Source of the DNA: an uncultured Ruminococcus sp.
GTDB taxonomy: Bacteria; Bacillota; Clostridia; Oscillospirales; Ruminococcaceae
Assembly (NCBI GenBank): GCA_937910385.1
Contig: CALEPT010000248.1
Location: forward strand, 1 to 5,039
Direction: 5' to 3'
DNA: 5,039 nucleotides
The notes beneath the pieces were generated by a model that saw only the letters and a program-made list of their open reading frames with translations, was not told the DNA's origin and did no database searches. The stretch's first letter is position 1. Each line of letters starts with the position of its first letter. Positions 1-4,907 of the stretch are shown here, one piece after another. The position numbers and the translations under genes are program-made.

Positions 1-42
1 TATGCGCAGCTCTACAATGCCCAGTTTGAAGAAGCTGTATGA
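1..42 (+). CDS. ABC exporter ATP-binding/permease protein, C-terminal end only
   Basis: The first 13 codons read YAQLYNAQFEEAV and then stop at TGA (40-42). An ending of the type Y-A-x-L-Y-x-x-Q-F is characteristic of the C-terminus of MsbA/MdlB-type ABC exporters, in which membrane and ATPase domains are fused. Such proteins are usually about 570-600 residues, so nearly all of the gene lies outside the window. It is followed at once by a strong hairpin terminator and converges on the esterase. The substrate cannot be judged from this tail. The assignment rests on a short motif and is moderately sure. Confidence 0.6.
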   Translation, partial: YAQLYNAQFEEAV

Positions 43-70
43 CCTGCTTTGCCGTTTTTACGGGTATAAA

Positions 71-116
71 AGAGATGCCTATGAGCATACCGTCCGGTGT
101 GTTCATAGGCATCTTT
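71..116. terminator. Bidirectional rho-independent terminator between convergent genes
   Basis: Positions 71-91 pair with 96-116 around a four-base GTCC loop. The outer arms GATGCCTATGA (74-84) and TCATAGGCATC (103-113) match perfectly. The inner part closes with a few G-T pairs, giving a stem of about 21 bp. A short T run follows on the plus strand (114-116), and a TTTTA stretch follows on the minus strand (complement of 66-70). It therefore suits both the ABC gene and the esterase. Confidence 0.8.
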
Positions 117-126
117 AAGCCGGTCT

Positions 127-996
127 TTATTTGATCACGATATGACAAACCTGGTCGAACGCATCGTCTGCCTCCGGGATCGGATAGAGCGGATAAACGT
201 GATTCAGCCCTTCGCCGATCACCATCTCCGTGTTGATGTTCAGCTCCTGCAGCATCCCATAAAAGTCCGTCACGTCGGGATAGAAGATTTCCCTCGTTCC
301 TACGAACAGATAGACGTTTTGCAGACAGGAAATATTCCCGAAGATCGGACTGACCTTGTAATTATCAAGGGAAAGGTCATCTGCCCAGTATTTTCCCATT
401 TCGGTCAGTCCGTAAGCTGAAAGCATAGGGTCAGACGATTCGTAGTCAGCCGCCTTGGGCTCGGACATGGAAATATCCAGCCAGGGCGAAAAGAGAATGA
501 GCTTTTCGGGCTGAGAAAGGTCTATTTCGCTTAAATACTCGCAAAATGCAGCAGCAAGTCCGCCGCCTGCGGAATCACCCATAAAAATAACAGGTATATC
601 CGAGCCTACAAGCTCGTCCTTATAGATCGTTTCCAGCAACTCATAAGTCTCGGCATAAGTGTGAACAGGTGCAAGCGGATAGATCGGAAAGATCACTTCA
701 GCATTCAGCTCCTGCACCAGTCTGTCACACAGCTTCCAATGATAGCTTGAAGCATCGTTGATATATGCACCGCCGTGAAGATACAGAATACGATAAGCAG
801 GGGCTTGTGTCTTTGTGAGCGTATAGACCCTGCTGCCGCCTACATCTTCCTCGGCGATATTTGATTTCAACTTGACGTCAATTACATATTCAACCGCATT
901 ACGCCGCTGTTCTATATATTCTTCGCATTTTTCAGCATCGGAGAATTTATCCTTTGTACCCAACACCCTGAAATAGATTTCCACAAGCGTTGCCAT
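127..996 (-). CDS. Alpha/beta-hydrolase esterase (Aes/Abhydrolase_3 type), catalytic part of an interrupted gene
   Basis: This 289-codon frame encodes a carboxylesterase/acetylesterase-type alpha/beta hydrolase. Visible motifs are the oxyanion-hole box HGGAY (residues 74-78), the nucleophile elbow GDSAGGG (140-146, Ser142), the SPWLDIS segment typical of the family (170-176), an acidic region GTREIFYPD (233-241, Glu236 or Asp241 as the acid) and the catalytic His266 in GEGLNH. The catalytic domain therefore looks complete. The ATG at 996 is probably not the native start: no Shine-Dalgarno precedes it, and upstream codons to about 1056 encode a hydrophobic segment in the same frame. The native start lies at 1210, and a MITE-like element at 1057-1155 splits the gene. 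In its present form any product would need poor reinitiation and would lack its membrane anchor. The natural substrate is unknown. Confidence 0.85.
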   Translation of the reverse strand: MATLVEIYFRVLGTKDKFSDAEKCEEYIEQRRNAVEYVIDVKLKSNIAEEDVGGSRVYTLTKTQAPAYRILYLHGGAYINDASSYHWKLCDRLVQELNAEVIFPIYPLAPVHTYAETYELLETIYKDELVGSDIPVIFMGDSAGGGLAAAFCEYLSEIDLSQPEKLILFSPWLDISMSEPKAADYESSDPMLSAYGLTEMGKYWADDLSLDNYKVSPIFGNISCLQNVYLFVGTREIFYPDVTDFYGMLQELNINTEMVIGEGLNHVYPLYPIPEADDAFDQVCHIVIK

Positions 997-1056
997 ATCC
1001 GAACGATGGTAAACTGCGTGTGAAAATATTGTAAATCCCAGTATGAGAACAGTTAT

Positions 1057-1155
1057 GGCAACCTCTAAAAACCCTGATTTTTGAAAACTATGGAACGTAG
1101 AATAGGCATTTACGTGCGCTGAAAACTCACAATTTGATAGTTTTTAGAGGTTGCC
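1057..1155. mobile_element. 99-bp MITE-like element with 16-bp terminal inverted repeats and 4-bp TSD
   Basis: The ends GGCAACCTCTAAAAAC (1057-1072) and GTTTTTAGAGGTTGCC (1140-1155) are perfect reverse complements. Each is flanked by TTAT (1053-1056 and 1156-1159), a four-base target-site duplication. The interior is non-coding. It holds a short direct repeat TGAAAACT (1082-1089 and 1120-1127) and an inverted ACGTA/TACGT pair (1095-1099 and 1111-1115). Size, structure and the restored esterase frame after excision all indicate a non-autonomous transposable element. The parental transposase family cannot be named with confidence from these ends. A four-base duplication would be compatible with several DDE families, including IS5-like elements. 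Confidence 0.85.
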
Positions 1156-1210
1156 TTATGACTGACAGTACCACTACTGTGACCCTGATCGCTTTTTTTC
1201 TGTGTAACAT
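1127..1210 (-). pseudogene. Severed N-terminal fragment of the esterase (membrane anchor)
   Basis: An ATG at 1210-1208 lies four bases after the tetR stop (1217-1215). GGGAG (complement of 1220-1224) precedes it by nine bases, a good ribosome site. Translation gives MLHRKKAIRVTVVVLSV, a basic start followed by a hydrophobic helix. It then runs into the inserted element and stops at TGA (1129-1127) after 27 codons. On the other side of the element the esterase frame continues with ITVLILGFTIFSHAV before the ATG at 996. Deleting the 99-bp element plus one four-base target copy (103 nt) joins the two halves in one frame with no stop. This adds 37 residues and gives a 326-residue signal-anchored esterase. 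The close spacing to tetR suggests the two genes were translationally coupled. Confidence 0.85.
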
Positions 1211-1214
1211 AAAG

Positions 1215-1760
1215 TCAAGCTCCCATCGTCTGAATGATCCGATCGCATATTTCTCCCATTTCCTCGGGACTTTCCTTCATACCATTCTCAAACCAGTCGG
1301 TCAGTATCCTCACAAAAGCCGACTCCTTTGCACAATTTACATAGTGTTCGAAATGAGAAGCAGGCGGAAATACGGAATCAAGCAGAAGCATAGAAGTTAT
1401 AGGAACGTGTGCGTCCAGTGCGATCTTAAAATTCTTTTTATTCTTTTTGATCGTCTGAAAAAACAGAACATACCACGCCTTCCAATCTTGTTTATCCTGA
1501 TAAGCTGTAAGAGAATCGTGGATACCGGAAAACATACTTTGAAGGGCATCCTCAATGATCGCTTCCTTTGAGGGGTAATTTCTGTAAAAAGCAGGTCTGG
1601 ATACGCCTGCACACTGTGTGATCTCTGTAATGGATATTTTTTCAAAGGGCTTTTTCGCCATCAGCTTCATAAGTGCGATCTGCAGACATTCCTTTGTTAC
1701 CTTGTTTGCTTCTGTATTTGATAAACGCAGGATATCCATATTTTCAAGCTCTGTTTTCAT
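1215..1760 (-). CDS. TetR/AcrR-family transcriptional regulator
   Basis: This is a 181-residue DNA-binding regulator. The N-terminal TetR domain spans about residues 20-66. Its helix-turn-helix (about 42-61) reads ISITEITQCAGVSRPAFYRN and runs into YPSKEAII, a close match to the family signature. The C-terminal ligand/dimer domain contains a segment of the type seen in TetR proteins that act with unknown small ligands (NKKNFKIAL). I chose the ATG at 1760 because GAGGTG lies six bases upstream. The in-frame ATG at 1772 overlaps that ribosome site and has none of its own. The gene is read from a consensus promoter at 1829-1857 overlapped by an inverted-repeat operator, so autoregulation is likely. 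The esterase follows four bases later. By position the regulator probably also controls the divergent calcium-repeat/ferritin-like operon. Confidence 0.92.
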   Translation of the reverse strand: MKTELENMDILRLSNTEANKVTKECLQIALMKLMAKKPFEKISITEITQCAGVSRPAFYRNYPSKEAIIEDALQSMFSGIHDSLTAYQDKQDWKAWYVLFFQTIKKNKKNFKIALDAHVPITSMLLLDSVFPPASHFEHYVNCAKESAFVRILTDWFENGMKESPEEMGEICDRIIQTMGA

Positions 1761-1804
1761 AATACACCTCATTATCGTAATTGTAATCTAAGATCAAGCG
1801 GGAC

Positions 1805-1837
1805 TGTTATAATTGTAACATCGAAACAATTATAACA
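1805..1837. promoter_or_regulatory. Operator O1 over the tetR promoter
   Basis: Perfect 11-bp arms TGTTATAATTG (1805-1815) and CAATTATAACA (1827-1837) flank an 11-base spacer. The site overlaps the -10 box and start of the tetR promoter. Its 1811-1837 part matches the 1948-1974 element at 25 of 27 positions, including an identical 18-mer AATTGTAACATCGAAACA. TetR binding is inferred from position and symmetry. Confidence 0.7.
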
Positions 1838-1857
1838 TAGGTGCTTTGATCTGTCAA
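1829..1857 (-). promoter_or_regulatory. Sigma-A promoter for the tetR-esterase unit
   Basis: On the minus strand a perfect -35 TTGACA (complement of 1852-1857) is followed after exactly 17 bases by a perfect -10 TATAAT (complement of 1829-1834). Transcription should start near 1822 and leave a leader of about 60 bases before the tetR ATG at 1760. An inverted-repeat operator (1805-1837) covers the -10 box and the expected start site, which is the usual place for repression. Confidence 0.85.
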
Positions 1858-1875
1858 TAATGCAGCATATATTTT

Positions 1876-1907
1876 GATGTTACAAAAACCGCCAATTTTG
1901 TAACATC
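1876..1907. promoter_or_regulatory. Central inverted repeat, likely third operator
   Basis: Perfect 12-bp arms GATGTTACAAAA (1876-1887) and TTTTGTAACATC (1896-1907) are separated by eight bases. Each arm contains the TTGTAACATC decamer, in opposite orientations. The same decamer occurs in both promoter-proximal elements at 1813-1822 and 1950-1959. The repeat lies between the two -35 boxes, roughly midway. It could allow a bound regulator to act on both promoters, or could bind a second dimer. It has no T tract and no flanking gene end, so it is not a terminator. Confidence 0.6.
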
Positions 1908-1921
1908 CGAGTAAATGCGTA

Positions 1922-1950
1922 TTGACATAATCGACAAAATGATATACAAT
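1922..1950 (+). promoter_or_regulatory. Sigma-A promoter for the calcium-repeat/ferritin-like operon
   Basis: The -35 TTGACA (1922-1927) and -10 TACAAT (1945-1950) are separated by exactly 17 bases. Transcription should begin near 1957, giving a leader of about 70 bases before the ATG at 2030. The last three bases of the -10 box are the first three of the repeated operator element, so this promoter appears to be under the same control as the tetR promoter. Confidence 0.8.
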
Positions 1951-1988
1951 TGTAACATCGAAACAGTTATCACACACATAGATAACTG
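1948..1988. promoter_or_regulatory. Operator O3 over the rightward promoter, with adjoining dyad
   Basis: Positions 1948-1974 repeat the tetR-promoter element with two mismatches in 27. They start within the -10 box and cover the expected transcription start. The right end merges into a second dyad, CAGTTATC (1964-1971) and GATAACTG (1981-1988), with a nine-base spacer. This dyad could be an extra binding site or a small hairpin at the start of the leader RNA. Confidence 0.65.
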
Positions 1989-2029
1989 TAACGTACATCA
2001 ACTTAATTCATAAACAGGAGGAACTGAAA

Positions 2030-2479
2030 ATGGGAACATTAAGACAGCTCAAAACAAAAATGAGACTTGACAAGGAGCTTCGCCCGATGCTGGTGCGCTC
2101 CATGCTTCATGAGGTTTTCATCGACCTTGACGGCGATAAGGTAGCCGACATTGCACTCATCGACCAGAACCGTGACGGCGATATCGACACCATCGCAGTC
2201 GATGCAACGGGCAACGGTGACTTCAATCTCTATGTCGGTGACAGCGACGGCAACGGTGTGATAGATACTGTCGCTTTCTATGCCGACGGTGACGATGTGC
2301 CGGTCGCTTCCTATTTCGGCAGAGCAGTTGAGGAGCGCTTTATCGAGCTTGCAGCTCTTATTTACACAAGTATTGCTGCCGAGGAGCTTATCGCAGAAAA
2401 GATCATTCAGGCTTTTGAGGAGTTTGAGAAGCAGGCAGAAGAAGAGTTTGCAAAGGTAAACGAGGATAAGAAGGACTAA
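2030..2479 (+). CDS. Uncharacterised protein with four tandem 13-residue calcium-loop repeats
   Basis: I do not recognise this 149-residue protein as a named family. AGGAGG (2016-2021) lies eight bases before the ATG, so the start is firm. There is no signal peptide or membrane helix, so it is expected in the cytoplasm. Residues 1-30 are basic and probably helical. Residues 32-83 are four repeats of exactly 13 residues, starting at Asp32, Asp45, Asp58 and Asp71. Each follows D-x-[DNT]-x-[DN]-x-x-x-[DN], with Gly at position 4 and/or 6, then a short beta-like segment (DIALI, DTIAV, NLYVG, DTVAF). This resembles EF-hand, dockerin or thrombospondin-3 calcium loops strung into a solenoid. A degenerate fifth copy (YADGDD) follows. 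Residues about 97-149 form an acidic amphipathic helix or coiled coil. The ferritin-like gene follows in the same operon. Calcium binding is inferred. Confidence 0.85.
   Translation: MGTLRQLKTKMRLDKELRPMLVRSMLHEVFIDLDGDKVADIALIDQNRDGDIDTIAVDATGNGDFNLYVGDSDGNGVIDTVAFYADGDDVPVASYFGRAVEERFIELAALIYTSIAAEELIAEKIIQAFEEFEKQAEEEFAKVNEDKKD
2123..2278 (+). repeat. Four 39-bp coding repeats for Asp/Gly calcium loops
   Basis: Codons 32-83 of the preceding gene encode four copies of a 13-residue unit, so the DNA period is 39 bp. The copies have diverged at the DNA level (for example GACCTTGACGGC against GACAGCGACGGC), but aspartate at position 1 and Asp/Asn at position 9 are kept in all four. Selection is therefore on the protein rather than a recent tandem duplication. 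Confidence 0.75.
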
Positions 2480-2493
2480 AGAAGGCAGTGAAA

Positions 2494-2952
2494 ATGACAG
2501 ACAACAAGAAACTTATCGAAGGCTTACAGGTGATCGTAACGGGGCTTTCTCAGCAGGCTGATGGGCATATAATACAGTCCAAAATATTCGCAGCACAGGG
2601 ATTTTCAAAGCTCGGCGAGAAGTATGCTGAACACGCTGAGGAAGAGCGCGGCTTTGTTGGCAAGTTCATTGACCGCATTATCGATCTCGGGGGTGAGGTC
2701 AAGAACGAAGCCAAGCGTGAAACGCCTGTTTACAGCGATGTTGTCGAGTGGATCAAATATGACCTTGAGGTATCGAACCGAGGTTTAGCCTGGGTTAGAC
2801 CCATTATAGAGCTTGCGAGAGATGATTACACGACATTTGATATTTTGAAAGAATACTATGAGGACGAGGAAGAAGATATGTATTGGGGAGAGCAGCAGCT
2901 TGAACTTATCGAAAAGATTGGTTTGCAGAACTGGCTGAGTCAGCAGCTCTGA
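2494..2952 (+). CDS. Bacterioferritin-like four-helix protein with degenerate metal sites
   Basis: This 152-residue protein aligns with E. coli bacterioferritin (158 residues) over its length by my recalled alignment, with only a two-residue gap near residue 110. Clear matches are FIDRIIDLGG (58-67), the DEE box near 124-126 and ELIEKIGLQNWLSQQL at the end. With the ATG at 2494, numbering matches Bfr as far as about residue 108. The six ferroxidase ligands read Leu18 (Glu in Bfr), Glu51 (kept), Phe54 (His), Ser94 (Glu), Glu125 (Bfr Glu127, kept) and Asp128 (Bfr His130). The haem ligand Met52 is Arg. Normal diiron oxidation and haem binding are therefore unlikely. GAAGG (2481-2485) lies eight bases before the ATG; the in-frame GTG at 2488 is too close to it. 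The gene starts 14 bases after the calcium-repeat gene and is in the same operon. A cage, a partner subunit or a scaffold role is possible. Confidence 0.85.
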   Translation: MTDNKKLIEGLQVIVTGLSQQADGHIIQSKIFAAQGFSKLGEKYAEHAEEERGFVGKFIDRIIDLGGEVKNEAKRETPVYSDVVEWIKYDLEVSNRGLAWVRPIIELARDDYTTFDILKEYYEDEEEDMYWGEQQLELIEKIGLQNWLSQQL

Positions 2953-2970
2953 TACAATTTATAGAGGTTT

Positions 2971-3002
2971 AAGCCCGGGAACATTTATCCGTTCTCGGGC
3001 TT
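2971..3002 (+). terminator. Terminator of the calcium-repeat/ferritin-like operon
   Basis: AAGCCCGGGAAC (2971-2982) pairs with GTTCTCGGGCTT (2991-3002) around an eight-base loop, with one G-T pair. A T-rich but interrupted tract follows (TTTGGTATTATTTTT). It lies 18 bases after the ferritin-like stop. Its right part also encodes the last codons (PENG) of the converging membrane-protein gene, so it may serve both strands, though the minus strand lacks a T tract. Confidence 0.75.
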
Positions 3003-3604
3003 TGGTATTATTTTTGACTTAATCAACTGCTTTTTCCAGCGCTCGTTAAGCCTTCTGTTTTTGTACATTCGGTAAAAGCTGATGAAAAAATCAAATATCA
3101 TCAAGATATATGTAAGCCGGAACAGTTTGATAACAGGTCGGATTGTCAGCTTTGAAACGATATCCATAAGTGGAATAAAAAACTGATGCATAAACTTCGT
3201 GATAATAAATGAAAAACCGATACTTGTCATTACCGATGTATACCTCGTTATATGCAGGGCAGGCTTGAATAGTCCCAATAATATATACCGCATATCCGTT
3301 CAACTGTTTTTCCGAGAATTATCTCTCCGATACTCACAAGAAGAAATGTTGCAAGGTAATAACTGAAATAGTCAAATCGTGCCGTGATCTTTTCGACAAT
3401 TAAACTTGGATGTCCGGGTGTGCCGAGAACAAAATATATTCCCATCACAGCAAAGCTGTATCCTAAAAGAAACGGCAGCGTCATATTGCGGTTATCTATG
3501 TAGCCTTTGCGAATACATATCCAGATATTTTCAAGACAAAATCCGAGGAAGGATATTATTACTGATGCTATTACATATGTATCGACCGAATAATCAACTT
3601 TCAT
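2985..3604 (-). pseudogene. CmpB-like integral membrane protein (putative ABC-transporter type IV family), frameshifted
   Basis: Two overlapping frames form one gene. The first (ATG at 3604, ribosome site AAGGAG eight bases upstream) encodes 118 residues with three hydrophobic segments and ends YYWDYSSLPCI at a stop near 3248. The second continues as TRYTSVMTSIGFSF and runs to the stop at 2985, adding two further membrane segments and a basic cytoplasmic tail. The WDYSxxP motif followed by a G/R-Y-T-S stretch is what I associate with PF06541 (CmpB-like membrane proteins of unknown transport role). Adding one base after TGC (complement of 3254-3256), which would give LPCNITRYTS, joins the frames into about 206 residues. 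The internal ATG at 3293 has no ribosome site and is not a real start. It is the last gene of the response-regulator/kinase operon. The family call is moderate; the frameshift is clear from the sequence as given. Confidence 0.72.
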
Positions 3605-3637
3605 TATGCCTTCTCCTTATGTCAGACTCGATTATTA

Positions 3638-3837
3638 TCAGATGCCGAGTATTGTACCTATAAGCTTTGCGATCGCATTCAATATAAACGTCCTGCATTT
3701 TTAGCAGTAGGATCGCCCAATTTGTAGGATACCCATCCATGTGCGCACTCGTGACAAATTATTGCCAGTAAGATAACCGGCACAGTAAACAACAGTGCCT
3801 GAAGCTCTGTTGTAATATGTGAAAATAGTCCACTCAT
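3638..3837 (-). pseudogene. Truncated and frameshifted M50 (site-2 protease family) metalloprotease remnant
   Basis: The ATG at 3837-3835 overlaps the histidine-kinase stop as TAATG, with GAGAGG seven bases upstream, so it was translationally coupled. The frame encodes 52 residues: a short start, a hydrophobic helix, and HECAH (29-33), the zinc-binding HExxH motif, then WVSYKLGDPTAKNAGRL. This passage is typical of the bacterial M50 family (HEFAHGYVSYKLGDPTAK...GRLTLNP). It stops at TGA 3681-3679. The adjacent frame continues LNAIAKLIGTILGI and stops at 3640-3638, as expected if one base is missing near 3684. Even rejoined, it is about 66 residues against the usual 200 or more, and the second metal-binding motif (NPDG-type) is absent. 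No protease activity is expected. It was probably a membrane component of the two-component operon. Confidence 0.75.
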
Positions 3838-4907
3838 TATAAAGCCTCTCTATTAGGCCATTTTTTTAATTGTATCAGGAAAATTGATCCGGCATTCTGT
3901 CGGCTTGTAACGAATATCTTGCCGCCGCACTTATCAAGTATCTCCTTGCACAGCGCTAACCCTAAGCCGTTTCCCTGTGACTGCCTTGAACTGTCTGCCT
4001 GATAGAATTTATCGAATATATGGCGCAGCTGTTCCTCGGTCATGCCGATGCCCTCGTCGCTGATATAGACATTGTAATGATGTTCTGTACTCTCCAGCTT
4101 TATCGTAACTGCACTGCCGTTTCCAGAAAATTTTATTGCGTTGGATATGATATTTGTCCAGACCTGAAAGAGCAGTGACCGCTGACCTGTATATGTATGC
4201 TCAGGCAGGTCAAGTTCAAACCCTATGTTTTTTGCGCTCCATTTCGGTTCGAGCATAACGATGCATTCTCTGATCTGCTCGTCAAGACGGTATGTCACAG
4301 GCTCATCAAGGCTTGCCTGATTTTCCAGTTTTGACAGCCGCAGAATATTGTCTGTTAGATCGTTCAGCTTTTCAATACTGAAAAAAGCCTTTCTGATATA
4401 TTCATCACGTTCCTCATCAGGCAGACTGCTGTCCTGCAAAAGCGTAAGATATCCGCTCAGTGTTGAAAGTGGTGTCCTGAACTCATGGGATACGTTTGCT
4501 ATAAAATCATTGCGTATCATTTCTACTGAGCCAAGTTCCTGAGCCATGTAATTAAAATTCTCGACCGCATCGGCAAGTTCTGCAATATCTCCACCGTATT
4601 CAATTCGTGCGGAATAATCGCCCTCTGCGATCCTTTTTGATGCCTTGCTTATATCACCTAAAGGCTTAAAAAATTTCCAAATGATAAAATAAGCGGCAAC
4701 AGAAGCCATTAGAAAACAGATTCCAAATAAAATGAATATGACAATACCCGGCAAACGAGTAACACTACCGCCAAGCTGTACAACAACATATCCTACAAGA
4801 GCAAGGAACAGTGCAAACACAATAAGTGTTATCAGAAATGAAAACATAAGTTTTCTGATCATTTTCGAGTATCGGCGCATTTTTGACCTGTCAATTTTAT
4901 GCCTCAT
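3837..4907 (-). CDS. Sensor histidine kinase with short extracytoplasmic loop
   Basis: This 356-residue membrane kinase has a basic N-terminus, two membrane helices (about 20-43 and 53-76) joined by a loop of only about ten residues, and a HAMP linker (about 77-130). The HisKA domain carries the phospho-acceptor His141 in FIANVSHEFRTPLS. The HATPase domain shows an N box (NIISNAIKFS, 252-261), a G1 box (DEGIGM, 284-289), an F box (FDKFYQ, 298-303) and a G2 box (GNGLGLAL, 312-319). All catalytic motifs are intact. The tiny external loop suggests the signal is sensed in the membrane or delivered by a partner protein rather than by binding an external ligand. The start overlaps the response-regulator gene by 11 bases, so the two form a cognate pair. 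The downstream M50 and CmpB-like genes, now damaged, were plausibly accessory sensors or targets. The stimulus is unknown. Confidence 0.95.
   Translation of the reverse strand: MRHKIDRSKMRRYSKMIRKLMFSFLITLIVFALFLALVGYVVVQLGGSVTRLPGIVIFILFGICFLMASVAAYFIIWKFFKPLGDISKASKRIAEGDYSARIEYGGDIAELADAVENFNYMAQELGSVEMIRNDFIANVSHEFRTPLSTLSGYLTLLQDSSLPDEERDEYIRKAFFSIEKLNDLTDNILRLSKLENQASLDEPVTYRLDEQIRECIVMLEPKWSAKNIGFELDLPEHTYTGQRSLLFQVWTNIISNAIKFSGNGSAVTIKLESTEHHYNVYISDEGIGMTEEQLRHIFDKFYQADSSRQSQGNGLGLALCKEILDKCGGKIFVTSRQNAGSIFLIQLKKWPNREAL

Noticed and set aside
142..420. Plus-strand open frame of 92 codons
   Set aside because: It lies antisense inside the esterase, whose catalytic motifs are clear; it has no ribosome site and no recognisable domain.
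1134..1571. Plus-strand open frame of 145 codons
   Set aside because: It runs antisense to tetR and begins inside the MITE-like element; the TetR helix-turn-helix is unambiguous on the other strand.
1761..1772. Upstream ATG at 1772 as the tetR start
   Set aside because: It overlaps the GAGGTG ribosome site that serves the ATG at 1760, has no site of its own and adds only MRCI.
1813..1959. Repeated TTGTAACATC units considered as a CRISPR-like or integron-like array
   Set aside because: The copies are few, unequally spaced and differently oriented, and they coincide with promoter boxes. Operators explain them better.
1807..2001. Minus-strand open frame of 64 codons in the spacer
   Set aside because: It covers both promoters and all operator repeats, has no ribosome site and a composition reflecting AT-rich repeats, so it is not a gene.
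2985..3293. Independent 102-residue membrane protein starting at 3293
   Set aside because: There is no ribosome site before that ATG, its first 17 or so residues are an out-of-frame reading of the upstream gene, and the rest continues that gene after a frameshift.
3406..3663. Plus-strand open frame of 85 codons
   Set aside because: It is antisense to the CmpB-like gene, with no ribosome site and no domain.
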